DNA of 64,000 bases, from NCBI GenBank assembly GCA_002748665.1, contig PDTB01000023.1:18435-82434 (forward strand). The letters run 5' to 3'. The translations under genes were made by a program, and so were the position numbers. Every line of letters begins with the position of its first letter. Positions within the stretch are counted from its first letter, which is position 1. This document shows, one piece after another, positions 25,502 to 34,173 of the stretch. The stretch is from Dethiosulfovibrio peptidovorans. Lineage in GTDB: Bacteria; Synergistota; Synergistia; Synergistales; Dethiosulfovibrionaceae. A model generated the notes under the pieces. The model saw only the letters and a program-made list of their open reading frames with translations. It was not told the origin of the DNA and ran no database searches.

Positions 25502-26125
25502 TTGCCCCACGCCCCAATCCCCGATTTTCAGGGAATTCGAGATGTCATGGAGAGAATCTCCCTCCTGCAGCGACGGCTGGGAGGGGGACCTCCTGCGCCG
25601 ATTCCCTCGGCATCCTTTGAGGCGCATCTTCAGGATCAAAGCCAAAAAACCGGACAAATTCAGACTGTTACAGCTCAGCCCCTCCTGCCCTCAGAAGGAG
25701 AGGCCCTTTCTGGCATTGGCAGCGTGATAAAAAGCAGACTGGGCCAGGATATCAAAAACATTAAAGACCTGGTTGGAGTTATCGCCCAGCGCTATGGTGT
25801 GGACGAAAAACTTGTTCGTTCGGTCATCTCTGTCGAATCGGCGTGGCGACCAGACGCACTCTCCTCAAAAGGAGCCAGGGGACTCATGCAGCTCATGCCC
25901 GGCACAGCAAGGATGCTGGGAGTTGATCCTGATGATCCCGTTCAGAACATAGAGGGAGGCGTTAAGTACCTCTCTATGTTGTCCGAAAAGTATAAAGGCA
26001 ACCTTGAAAAAATCTTGGCCGCATATAACGCTGGTCCAAGTCGGGTTGACCAATACGATGGTATTCCTCCGTATCGCGAAACGGAGAACTACGTCCGCAA
26101 GGTTCTGCGGCTCTACCAGGGATAA
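25502..26125 (+). CDS. Lytic transglycosylase (SLT domain) in the flagellar operon
   Basis: A 207-residue murein transglycosylase. After a Pro/Gln-rich linker (about 1-95) comes the SLT domain with VDEKLVRSVISVESAWRPDA (catalytic Glu), GARGLMQLMPGTA, and AAYNAGPSRVDQY, all three standard motifs. No clear signal peptide is visible, so it may be exported by the flagellar apparatus itself, as FlgJ-type enzymes are (inference). The TTG at 25502 follows GAGAGGAGGT by seven bases and is preferred to the GTG at 25481. It may open the wall for the rod; no flgJ is seen in the window. Confidence 0.9.
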   Translation: MPHAPIPDFQGIRDVMERISLLQRRLGGGPPAPIPSASFEAHLQDQSQKTGQIQTVTAQPLLPSEGEALSGIGSVIKSRLGQDIKNIKDLVGVIAQRYGVDEKLVRSVISVESAWRPDALSSKGARGLMQLMPGTARMLGVDPDDPVQNIEGGVKYLSMLSEKYKGNLEKILAAYNAGPSRVDQYDGIPPYRETENYVRKVLRLYQG

Positions 26126-26137
26126 GGGGGTATCGCC

Positions 26138-26821
26138 GTGGCCGAAGAAGTAAGACAGCAGGAACCCGAAGATGTAGGAGTGGTTGAGGAAAACGCTTCA
26201 AAAAAGGTGCCGAAAAAGCAAAAGCGTTTCCGTAAACTTTGTTTTCTCCTCTTCTTTCTCATCCCCGTCGTTATGGCGGGAGCCCTTGGCGGGCTTCAAT
26301 ACAGCGGTATATGGGATGGGCGGCCTCTTTTATACTGGGTTGTCCCGAAACTTCCCTACGTGGGGGAGGATCTCTCTAAGCTCCTTGATGTGCCTGAGGT
26401 CTACACCATGACAGTCGAGGAACGCCGACTCTACGAACTCCGCCAGTGGGAAAAACGCCTTACTGACAAAGAGCTTGAGCTTGACAGGCTTCAGGCGTCG
26501 GTAATCGCTCTTTCGGTTGACCTGACCTCCCGGGAGAAAAACATATCCCTCATTGAGGCAAAACTCCTCTCAGCTGACGAACAGCCCGATGACCGGGGGC
26601 TCACTGAGGACGAACAGGCCCAGTTTCAGAGTGTCGTGCGAACCTATCAGGAAATATCCGCCCGACGGGCGGCTAAAATAGTTGAAAGTTTGGACTCTAA
26701 CCTGGCAGTCCGAATTCTTCGGGCTCTTCCTGAAGAGGATAGAGGAAAAATCCTTGGGCGCATGGATGCCCCCAAGGCAGCGTGGCTGACGGAACAGCTG
26801 GCGTTAGAGAAGAAACGGTAG
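26138..26821 (+). CDS. MotE/YlxF-like flagellar protein with MgtE-N-type domain
   Basis: A 227-residue single-span membrane protein. It has a basic N-terminal tail, a membrane helix (LCFLLFFLIPVVMAGALGG, about 34-52), a coiled coil (about 95-150) and a C-terminal MgtE_N-like segment (KIVESLDSNLAVRILRALPEEDRGKILGRM, written here in parts: LDSNLAVRILRAL and EEDRGKILGRMD). This layout matches MotE/YlxF, which sits between fliJ and fliK in Bacillus and serves as a stator-linked chaperone in some bacteria. GTG start after AAGGGGG. Confidence 0.82.
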   Translation: MAEEVRQQEPEDVGVVEENASKKVPKKQKRFRKLCFLLFFLIPVVMAGALGGLQYSGIWDGRPLLYWVVPKLPYVGEDLSKLLDVPEVYTMTVEERRLYELRQWEKRLTDKELELDRLQASVIALSVDLTSREKNISLIEAKLLSADEQPDDRGLTEDEQAQFQSVVRTYQEISARRAAKIVESLDSNLAVRILRALPEEDRGKILGRMDAPKAAWLTEQLALEKKR

Positions 26822-26829
26822 GTGACGCC

Positions 26830-28314
26830 ATGCTTATAGGTGGAGATGAACTTCTCGTCTCATCCCAAAAAAGAGCCCCCAGCAAAGCGGCTCTGCTCAA
26901 AGCTTCTTCTGACAGTAGAGGCGATAGGGAGAAATGCACAGGTCGCTTCGATGTGTTGCTCTCTCGATCTCAGAAGGAAATGGCCTCTCAAGAGAACGCG
27001 TCCCAACAGGCGGAAGTTCCACATGAAGATATCGAAGAATACGCCGAACTTCTCGGGATCGTCAAGGTCGCAGAGGACGGCATATCGAATAATTCCCGGC
27101 TGACTATCCCGGGTTTCATTCGGGATCACGGTGACGGGGCGCCTCAACTCCTGGCCGACGTTCCGGTGCAAACTCCTTCGGGGGCATCTGAGACGGACGT
27201 GTCGTCTGCTGGGACCGACGTTTTGAGTGGGTTCGAACAGACTAAGGCTGAAACAACGGTTGAGCATCGTGTCGGACGGATGGGGAAAGCTGTTCAGAAG
27301 ATCCAGATCATTTCGGACACTGCTGTGAGTCAGGAATCGTTTTTGAAAAAATCAGTACAAGAGACCTCACACGATGTACCTTCCATACTTGATCAAGTAG
27401 ATGGCTTTCGGGATGTCGTTGCTCAGTTACGTCTTCAGGCCTTGGGGCTTGGCAACCTGACGGACGCCTCTCTTGCCACCGAACAGATGGAGACTGAAAT
27501 GGAGCCGATTACCCAGAGGCAGGCATCGTCGCACATGGCCTTCTCGCTGGTCGCCGAGAACGGAAAAAAAGATTCGAAATTCTCGTGTCTCGAACCTGTT
27601 CAGGTGTCGGATCTCCCCAGGGTTGGGGATGTCTCCCGGCCCCCATCCGGTGGCGTCGAACCGCCTCGCCTGAATGATACAATCCCGGTGCGTTCATATC
27701 GAACCGAGGCTGATCTCAAAGCTCTCCTCAGTGACCTAGACCGCCGTTTGGCTGAGTCGGTTCCCGAGACTGTCCGGCGAGAGGACATCAAAACCTTCAG
27801 CGCCCTTCAGGATGAACTGGCTTTTTTGGCTGGCCCCGATCCCTTTCGAGGTGGACCGAGGAAAGATGTCTCCTTTTCTTCGGTGGATATCCTGCCTCAA
27901 AAAGGCCTTCCTGGCATGGCTCACAGTGTGGTAAATGTCGTTCGCTTTCTTCAGGCGAACGGTGAGGTGAAAGCCCAGATTGTGGTTGAGCCTCCGGCCT
28001 TGGGTCGTGTTGAGATACAGATTCACGCCACTCCTGGTGGCATGGAAGCCTCCCTTCGGGTGGACTCCCTAGCCGTTCGGGATATGATTCGTCCTCAGGT
28101 TCCCCTGCTTCAGGATCTTCTGGCCGAGCAGGGCATCACTCTGTCAGGGATGAACATAGACGTTCGAAGCGGCGACGACCAGAGACAACAGTGGAACGGC
28201 GGGGGAAAGCGTCGACGGGGAGATAACTCTGTGGCCGAAACCCCAGTTGAAGAGACCGAGTCGCCCATCGCCAGGATCGACCTGGAACGAGGGCTTCTCG
28301 TATGGATGGCTTAG
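26830..28314 (+). CDS. fliK: Flagellar hook-length control protein FliK
   Basis: The secreted molecular ruler that ends hook growth by acting on FlhB. The 494-residue protein has a long low-conservation N-terminal part rich in Ser, Gln and Glu and a conserved C-terminal Flg_hook domain (about 355-450) with EPPALGRVEIQI, MEASLRVDSLAVRDMIRPQ and LLAEQGITLSGMNIDV. An ATG at 26830 with GTAGGTGA upstream is preferred; longer in-frame starts overlap the previous gene. Basic linker and acidic tail after the domain. Confidence 0.93.
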   Translation: MLIGGDELLVSSQKRAPSKAALLKASSDSRGDREKCTGRFDVLLSRSQKEMASQENASQQAEVPHEDIEEYAELLGIVKVAEDGISNNSRLTIPGFIRDHGDGAPQLLADVPVQTPSGASETDVSSAGTDVLSGFEQTKAETTVEHRVGRMGKAVQKIQIISDTAVSQESFLKKSVQETSHDVPSILDQVDGFRDVVAQLRLQALGLGNLTDASLATEQMETEMEPITQRQASSHMAFSLVAENGKKDSKFSCLEPVQVSDLPRVGDVSRPPSGGVEPPRLNDTIPVRSYRTEADLKALLSDLDRRLAESVPETVRREDIKTFSALQDELAFLAGPDPFRGGPRKDVSFSSVDILPQKGLPGMAHSVVNVVRFLQANGEVKAQIVVEPPALGRVEIQIHATPGGMEASLRVDSLAVRDMIRPQVPLLQDLLAEQGITLSGMNIDVRSGDDQRQQWNGGGKRRRGDNSVAETPVEETESPIARIDLERGLLVWMA

Positions 28315-28327
28315 GAGGTTACTCATA

Positions 28328-28768
28328 ATGGACACGAACACCCGAGTAAACCCCGTTGCTGGGCTGGGATTTGCTCCTCCCAAACGAGAGCCCAAGGGGA
28401 CCATGGATAAAGACGACTTTCTCAAGCTCTATCTCGAACAGCTTAAAAACCAGGATCCTATGGACCCCATGGACACAAACGAGATGTCCGCTCAGATGGC
28501 CCAATTTTCCACAGTTGAACAGCTTGTCATGAGCAACAAGACCCTCTCTAAAATCGCCGAGGGCGAGATGCAGAGTGCTGTTGGTCTCATAGGCTTCAAG
28601 GTCTCCTACATGGAGGATATCCCTGACGAGAATGGCAAAATCGTTTCGGAAAAACGAGACGGGATCGTCAAATCCGTGATCAAACAAGACGGTAAGGTTA
28701 TTCTCAATATGGCTGACGGAAAACAGGCTGATTTAAGCCGCCTCTTTGCCGTGGAACTTCCTGATTAG
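28328..28768 (+). CDS. flgD: Flagellar hook assembly scaffold FlgD
   Basis: Hook cap protein on which FlgE subunits assemble. The 146-residue protein contains the family block MDKDDFLKLYLEQLKNQDPMDPMD split as DKDDFLKLYLEQLKNQDP and MDTNEMSAQMAQFSTVEQ, followed by a short C-terminal domain. It is the short form of FlgD, without the extra beta domain. ATG at 28328 with TAGGAGGT upstream. Confidence 0.96.
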   Translation: MDTNTRVNPVAGLGFAPPKREPKGTMDKDDFLKLYLEQLKNQDPMDPMDTNEMSAQMAQFSTVEQLVMSNKTLSKIAEGEMQSAVGLIGFKVSYMEDIPDENGKIVSEKRDGIVKSVIKQDGKVILNMADGKQADLSRLFAVELPD

Positions 28769-28793
28769 CATACGTCGTACAAAATACATACTA

Positions 28794-28842
28794 TTCCCTC
28801 CCAAGGACGGTGGGGGAAATACATGATCGGCAAGGGATTGCC
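28794..28842 (+). repeat. Two small hairpins between flgD and flgE
   Basis: TTCCCTC pairs with GGGGGAA (28794-28818), and GGCAA pairs with TTGCC over a 4-base loop (28829-28842). Neither has a T tract, so they are not classic terminators. They might mark an mRNA processing or stability point before flgE. Confidence 0.4.
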
Positions 28843-28871
28843 CAATAACCGTTCATGAGGAGGAAACCTGC

Positions 28872-30842
28872 ATGCTGCGCTCTTTGTTTACTGGTGTCAC
28901 CGGTGTGAAGGCTCACCAGGTCAAGTTGGATGTCACGGGCAACAACATCGCTAATGTCAACACTACGGGTTTTAAGAAAGGAATTACTGTCTTTCAGGAT
29001 CTGCTCTCCCAGACCGTTCGGGGAGCTATGTCTCCTGAAGGCAATCGGGGTGGTGTCAACTCTCTTCAAGTCGGCCTTGGAGTTGGCGTGGCTGCTGTGG
29101 AGAACATACACACTCAAGGCCCCATCTCCTATACAGGGAACCGAACCGATATGGCCATCCAGGGTGATGGGTACTACGTGGTGACTACTGGCACTCAGAA
29201 GCTTTACACCCGAGCGGGGAACTTCGTCACTGACGCCAAAGGGAATCTGGTAATGTCGGGTACGGGATATACCCTTCAGGGATATAAGATGTCTATCGAC
29301 CCCGACAATCCCATGGTCTCCGTCAGAGATGGGGATCTCTCGTCGGTGAATATCCCGATGGGGACCAAGCTTGAGGCTAAAAAAACCTCCATCGTGGGGT
29401 ATCGGTGTAACTTGAACAAGAGGGCTAAGGAATACCTTCCTATGGGTATGTCCTCGGGCAATCGTACGATTTTCGCATCCTTAGGAGGCAAGAGCGTGGC
29501 GGTGAGTGTCGATGACTCTGAGGATCCGACACAACATCTCTCTTTCGATTTTGAGGGCGGATCGGCTCCTCTAGTGTTCCAGATGGACGGGGTTGATATG
29601 GAGAGCAAACGTCCTCGTTTGAGCTTGGCAGCGACTCCCGCGACTTTCGACTTGGATGGCATTACCTACACTGCCGAATATAACGGGGAAAATGGTACTA
29701 TGAGGGTCTTCACCGATTATGGTACGCCTGATCAGGCAGAGGCGTGGAGAGTCAATCTTTTTGAAATGATGGATTATCAGTATTTAGAGGTTAAGGATAC
29801 CTCGGTGAGTCCGGCGGTGACGTACAATGCCTTGATCGAATTTGACGACGATCCGGCTACGGGTGAGCGAATTATGCATGCGTGGTACTATGATCCTGCA
29901 GGGGGGAACATGGCCCATACTCGTTTGCAAAGAGGGGGCGCCGATGCGAATATTCCTATGAATACTGATGGTACTTTCTTTTTGCCTACGTCTGTGCCTG
30001 CTGATCCTGCGGATCGCTATACTCTGGTCATTGGGACCCAGACGTTGGATATTCTCACCAATGCTGATGGTAAGTCCATACGGTTTGACAACGACGGTGA
30101 CCCCGTTGGCTCGGTCGTCCAGCGGACGGAGAGCATTCACAAAGCTAAGAGTACGGTGTACGATAGTCAGGGTGGTGCTCACACATTGGAGACAAGTTGG
30201 GAAAAGCTTGATCGAAATCGGTGGAGATGGCGGGTCTGGACCCCTACTGAGGAGATATCCATCACTCCGTCCACGGGAATTCTCTCCTTCGATGCTGATG
30301 GTAAGATCAGCGGTTCTCCTTCTGAGGTGGATCTGCAGATGGGCTTTGGAGTGCTGGGGGTAGAGAATCAGCAGGTGACTTTGGATTTCTCTGGTAAAAG
30401 CTTTAATAAGGAAGAAATTGAGGGAGTGACCCAGTATGAGTCGGAATTCACCACCAAACCGTACTACCAAGATGGGTATGGTATGGGAGTGTTGAACGAT
30501 TTTTCTGTGGGTAAGGACGGCACAGTCATGGGTATCTACGACAACGGTCAGAACAAGCCCCTTTATCGCTTGGCTCTTGCCATGTTCACTAACCCTCAGG
30601 GGTTATTGAAGGTTGGAGATACCTGTTTTGACAAGTCGGCTAACTCGGGGGAGCCTCGGATCAATGTCGCTTATTCGGACGGTGCTGGTTCCATCGCTGG
30701 AGGGTCTTTGGAGATGAGCAATGTGGACCTCACAGAGGAGTTTACTCAGCTCATGATCGGTCAGAGGGGGTTCCAGGCCAATGCTCGTGTGATTACTACC
30801 AGCGATACGGTTCTGGAGGAGCTTCTGAACCTCAAGCGGTAA
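28872..30842 (+). CDS. flgE: Flagellar hook protein FlgE
   Basis: Hook subunit, the flexible joint between rod and filament. The N-terminal rod/hook motif SLFTGVTGVKAHQVKLDVTGNNIANVNTTGFKK (seen in parts near residues 4-36), the TGNRTDMAIQGDGYYVV block and the C-terminal GGSLEMSNVDLTEEFTQLMIGQRGFQANARV are all typical. At 656 residues it is longer than the common 400-residue form. The excess lies in the middle (about 170-480), in the outer, variable domains, rich in Asp, Gly and Thr. Strong site GAGGAGGAAA before the ATG. Confidence 0.95.
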   Translation: MLRSLFTGVTGVKAHQVKLDVTGNNIANVNTTGFKKGITVFQDLLSQTVRGAMSPEGNRGGVNSLQVGLGVGVAAVENIHTQGPISYTGNRTDMAIQGDGYYVVTTGTQKLYTRAGNFVTDAKGNLVMSGTGYTLQGYKMSIDPDNPMVSVRDGDLSSVNIPMGTKLEAKKTSIVGYRCNLNKRAKEYLPMGMSSGNRTIFASLGGKSVAVSVDDSEDPTQHLSFDFEGGSAPLVFQMDGVDMESKRPRLSLAATPATFDLDGITYTAEYNGENGTMRVFTDYGTPDQAEAWRVNLFEMMDYQYLEVKDTSVSPAVTYNALIEFDDDPATGERIMHAWYYDPAGGNMAHTRLQRGGADANIPMNTDGTFFLPTSVPADPADRYTLVIGTQTLDILTNADGKSIRFDNDGDPVGSVVQRTESIHKAKSTVYDSQGGAHTLETSWEKLDRNRWRWRVWTPTEEISITPSTGILSFDADGKISGSPSEVDLQMGFGVLGVENQQVTLDFSGKSFNKEEIEGVTQYESEFTTKPYYQDGYGMGVLNDFSVGKDGTVMGIYDNGQNKPLYRLALAMFTNPQGLLKVGDTCFDKSANSGEPRINVAYSDGAGSIAGGSLEMSNVDLTEEFTQLMIGQRGFQANARVITTSDTVLEELLNLKR

Positions 30843-30865
30843 AGTCAGTCTAAGGTCGATCCATC

Positions 30866-31063
30866 GTGATTGAGGTTACCAGACTGAACAACTCGATCTT
30901 TATCCTCAACTCGGAACTGATTGAGACGGTGGAGGCGACTCCCGATACGGTGATCACGCTGGTGAACGGTCATCGGTATGTTGTTCGGGAGTCGCCTCGG
31001 GAGGTCATACGGCTGGCGGCACTTCACAGGGTAACTCGAAATTTGCCGTCCTCTTCGACATAG
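30866..31063 (+). CDS. flbD: FlbD/SwrD family flagellar protein
   Basis: A 65-residue protein with the family pattern MIEVTRLN, FILNSELIETVEATPDTVITLVNG and VVRES(P)REVI. SwrD is needed for full motor torque in Bacillus and lies next to the hook and stator genes, as here (flgE before, motA after). GTG start, weak ribosome-binding site. Confidence 0.92.
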   Translation: MIEVTRLNNSIFILNSELIETVEATPDTVITLVNGHRYVVRESPREVIRLAALHRVTRNLPSSST

Positions 31064-31126
31064 CGGGGATCTTGTGCTCTTGAGGCGGGCTCCTTTGCGG
31101 ATTCGGTGAAAAATGGAGGCTTGAGC

Positions 31127-31918
31127 GTGGATCTGGCAAGTGTTATCGGAATCTCTCTAGCGTTAATATTGGTAGTCGGGGGGATCGTGACCGGCGGAGA
31201 ACCAGGGGCCTTCATTAATTTACCGTCTATGCTCATTACTGTCGGGGGAACTCTGGGGGCGGTAATCATGGCAAACCCCATGGAGCGTATCAAAAAGCTG
31301 GGTAAGGTATTGAAAATCGTTTTTTTTTCCCAGTCTCCCGATATGGTGTCTCTGGTACAGACGATCGTCAGCTTTGCCGAGAAAGCTCGGCGTGAAGGGT
31401 TGTTAGCCCTTGAGGCCGATGCTGGTGAGCTGGACGACGAGTTTTTGAGCAAGTCGATTCAGTTGGTAGTTGACGGTACCGATCCCGAGTTGGTCAAGGC
31501 GATCCTGGATACCGAGATCAGCGTCTTGGAAGAGCGCCACCAGTCCAACAAGGGGATGTTCGACACGATGGGTGAGCTGTTCCCAGCCTTCGGTATGTTG
31601 GGAACTCTGATTGGGCTTATCGCCATGCTTCGAAATTTGGACGATCCGGACTCTTTGGGGCCAGGTATGGCTGTAGCTCTGATTACCACGTTTTATGGGT
31701 CGTTTATGGCCAACGTTATTGCTTTGCCGGTATCTGCGAAACTGGCAGCTCGTTCATCCCAGGAGACTGTCGTTCGAGAGCTCATGGTGGAGGGAGTTTT
31801 GTCCATTCAGGCAGGGGAGAACCCCCGAATAGTGGAGGAAAAACTCAAGGTTTTCCTGCCGCCGGATCAGCGTAAAGAGCTGGATGAGCGTAACGGGTCG
31901 GAGAAGGGCGAGGAATAG
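31127..31918 (+). CDS. motA: Flagellar stator protein MotA
   Basis: Stator subunit that forms the ion channel with MotB and pushes on FliG. The 263-residue protein has four predicted membrane spans (near residues 5-25, 30-50, 145-165 and 178-200) and a large cytoplasmic loop with a conserved Arg/Glu pattern; the signature block GMFDTMGELFPAFGMLGTLIGLIAML leads into the third span. GTG at 31127 has TGGAGG seven bases upstream. An in-frame GTG at 31106 lacks this. Coupled ion (proton or sodium) cannot be read with certainty. Confidence 0.95.
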   Translation: MDLASVIGISLALILVVGGIVTGGEPGAFINLPSMLITVGGTLGAVIMANPMERIKKLGKVLKIVFFSQSPDMVSLVQTIVSFAEKARREGLLALEADAGELDDEFLSKSIQLVVDGTDPELVKAILDTEISVLEERHQSNKGMFDTMGELFPAFGMLGTLIGLIAMLRNLDDPDSLGPGMAVALITTFYGSFMANVIALPVSAKLAARSSQETVVRELMVEGVLSIQAGENPRIVEEKLKVFLPPDQRKELDERNGSEKGEE

Positions 31919-31920
31919 GT

Positions 31921-32643
31921 GTGGGGCGGGATCGACGAAAAAAAGAAGAAAAGGGCGGCGCTGGCTGGATGGCTACCTATGGAGATATGGTGACCCTTCT
32001 TCTTACATTTTTTGTCCTTCTGTTTGCGTTTTCCTCTATCGACGTGGAGAAGTTTAAGAAGATGATGGTCTCCTTTCAAGGTGCCTTAGGGGTTTTGGAT
32101 GGGGGAAAAGCCCTTCAGGAGGATCCCTTGCCGTACGGTGGTCAGTCGGGGTACGATGCCGGGGAGGAGCGCCGTCAGACTCAGTCGACGTTCCATGTTG
32201 ACAGAGAGCTTCGCTCTTTTCTCAAGGAGCAAAAAATGGAAAAAGATGTCACTGTAACGGTCGATCAGCGGGGAGTGACGGTATCCCTTTCGGATCAGTT
32301 GCTTTTCCCTCTTGGAGGGGTAGAGATTCGTCCCGAGGGGAAACGCCTTCTCTCAAAGCTGGGTGGTTTTCTTCGGAGTCGGGTTCCCGCCCTCGCCGTT
32401 GAAGGACATACGGATAACCGGCCTCTCCGTGGCGGTCCATACCAGGACAATTGGGGTCTTTCGTCGGTGCGAGCGGCTTTTGTTGCTTCCTATCTGGCGA
32501 ACCACGTTGGGATAGCACCGTCGGTGCTTCAGGCGGTGGGGTATGGCCCCTATCGACCGGTGGTTCCAAACGATAGCGAAGAACATCAAGCCTTGAATCG
32601 CCGGGTGGATTTGGTTATTCTGTCTAAGTATCCCAAGCAGTGA
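31921..32643 (+). CDS. motB: Flagellar stator protein MotB
   Basis: Partner of MotA that anchors the stator to peptidoglycan. The 240-residue protein has one membrane span starting WMATYGDMVTLLLTFFVLLF, where the Asp of GDM is the channel acidic residue, a plug/linker region, and a C-terminal OmpA-like domain (VEGHTDNRPL near residue 160, NRRVDLVIL at the end). GTG start two bases after motA. Confidence 0.97.
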   Translation: MGRDRRKKEEKGGAGWMATYGDMVTLLLTFFVLLFAFSSIDVEKFKKMMVSFQGALGVLDGGKALQEDPLPYGGQSGYDAGEERRQTQSTFHVDRELRSFLKEQKMEKDVTVTVDQRGVTVSLSDQLLFPLGGVEIRPEGKRLLSKLGGFLRSRVPALAVEGHTDNRPLRGGPYQDNWGLSSVRAAFVASYLANHVGIAPSVLQAVGYGPYRPVVPNDSEEHQALNRRVDLVILSKYPKQ

Positions 32644-32665
32644 TTATAGGGCGAAGGAGGACGAC

Positions 32666-33121
32666 ATGCTCAAGAAAATATTGGTAATTCTGGTCGTGGC
32701 TTTGGTCGCCCTGGTCTTGGGTATCGGGGGAGGATATTTTCTGGGGGCTCATTTTGGTGCAGAGAAGGAGACCGTAACGGGAATATCCAAGGATCTGGAA
32801 CATCCCGGTCCTATAGTTGATTTTGGCGATTTTGTCATTAACCTGGCTGACAAGGAGCCTCATCTGGCGAATTTTGAACTGGCCCTGGAGGCTTCTAACA
32901 CGGAAGCCAAAATGATTTTGACCGACGGTGGTTGGAGAAGTCATATTCGTAATGAGGTGTTGCTGACGGTGAAGGATCATATCGCCGATGATTTTCGGAG
33001 CGCCGAGGGCATCATGGAGTTGAGCGATAACCTCAAACGTCGCCTCAACGCTATTCTACCGACGGCTGAGGGCAGAGTTGTCGTTCGAAGGGTTCTTTTC
33101 CGAAAGTTTGTTACTCAGTAG
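32666..33121 (+). CDS. fliL: Flagellar basal body-associated protein FliL
   Basis: A 151-residue single-span protein that supports stators around the basal body. An N-terminal membrane helix (ILVILVVALVALVLGIGGGYFLG) is followed by a periplasmic domain with VDFGDFVINLAD and RNEVLLTVKDHIADDF, typical of FliL. ATG after GAAGGAGGA. It is the last gene of the motAB-fliL group, before the switch genes. Confidence 0.93.
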   Translation: MLKKILVILVVALVALVLGIGGGYFLGAHFGAEKETVTGISKDLEHPGPIVDFGDFVINLADKEPHLANFELALEASNTEAKMILTDGGWRSHIRNEVLLTVKDHIADDFRSAEGIMELSDNLKRRLNAILPTAEGRVVVRRVLFRKFVTQ

Positions 33122-33168
33122 TCTCCTTTTTTCGCTATACAAAATGGGCAAGAAGGTGGTGAGGCTTC

Positions 33169-34170
33169 GTGACCCCTGATATTTTGTCACAAAACGAAAT
33201 TGACTCTCTTCTTGATGTCCTTTCCAGAGGTGATGTGGCTCTTGAGGAGATAACCCAGGCATCGGCCGAGAAGAATATCAAGGGCTACGATTTTCGGCGG
33301 CCGGATAAGTTCAGCAAAGATCAGCTTCGGGCTATTCAGATGATTCACGAGTCTTTTAGCCGCCAATTGACCACCAGCCTTTCCACTATGGTTCGATCCA
33401 TCGTGACCTGTGAAGTGGCTTCGGTAGATCAGGTAGCCTACGATGAGTTTATCCGGTCTATGGTTCAACCCACGGTTATGGGGGTTTTGGAGATGTACCC
33501 CCTAGAAGGAAATGCCGTCGTGGAGATGAATCCGAACTTGGTTTTTGCCATCATCGACAGGCTTTTGGGTGGCAAGGGTGAGCTCTTTGGCAAGCCCAGG
33601 GATCTCACCGATATAGAGTCTACCGTAATCGAGCGGGTATTCATGCGTATGCTGGAGCTCTTTGAGGATAGTTGGAGCACGGTGGTCGATGTCCGTTTTC
33701 GTTTTGAGAGCATGGAGAGTAATCCGTTTTTCGTGCAAATTTGTCCCGGAACGGATATGGTCCTCCTCGTCACCCTTCGTCTGTGTGTCGGCGATGTCGA
33801 GGGGATGGTCAGTCTCTGTATTCCCTATTTTGTTATGGAGCCTGTCATGGATAAATTGAGCTCCCAGATATGGTTTGCGTCCACTGGGCGGAACAAAGAT
33901 CAGGACTCTAAACCATACCTTGAGGCTAGTATAAACGACGTTAAGGTCCCGATTAGTCTGGAACTGGGAGACACTGTTCTTTCCCTTAGTGATATCATGG
34001 GGCTTCAGCTTGGAGATGTGATCCGGCTTGATTCGCTTGTCGACGATCCTGTGCAAGTGCGAGTGGGCACTCAGCTTAAGTTTTTTGCGAAGCCGGGAAC
34101 CTTGGGTGGGAGGTATTCCGTCGAAGTTGTCGAGGTCGTTGGTGATGCAGTGCAAGGTGAGGAGGAATAG
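33169..34170 (+). CDS. fliM: Flagellar motor switch protein FliM
   Basis: C-ring protein that binds CheY-P and turns the motor. The 333-residue protein starts with the CheY-binding motif ILSQNEIDSLL, then the middle CheC-like domain (FRRPDKFSKDQLRAIQMIHESFSRQLTTSLS in parts; the GGKGELFG loop near residue 126) and the C-terminal SpoA domain (SLELGDTVLSLSDIMGLQLGDVIRLDS, ending about 310). GTG start after a weak AAGGTGGTGAGG site. Confidence 0.97.
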   Translation: MTPDILSQNEIDSLLDVLSRGDVALEEITQASAEKNIKGYDFRRPDKFSKDQLRAIQMIHESFSRQLTTSLSTMVRSIVTCEVASVDQVAYDEFIRSMVQPTVMGVLEMYPLEGNAVVEMNPNLVFAIIDRLLGGKGELFGKPRDLTDIESTVIERVFMRMLELFEDSWSTVVDVRFRFESMESNPFFVQICPGTDMVLLVTLRLCVGDVEGMVSLCIPYFVMEPVMDKLSSQIWFASTGRNKDQDSKPYLEASINDVKVPISLELGDTVLSLSDIMGLQLGDVIRLDSLVDDPVQVRVGTQLKFFAKPGTLGGRYSVEVVEVVGDAVQGEEE

Positions 34171-34173
34171 CGT

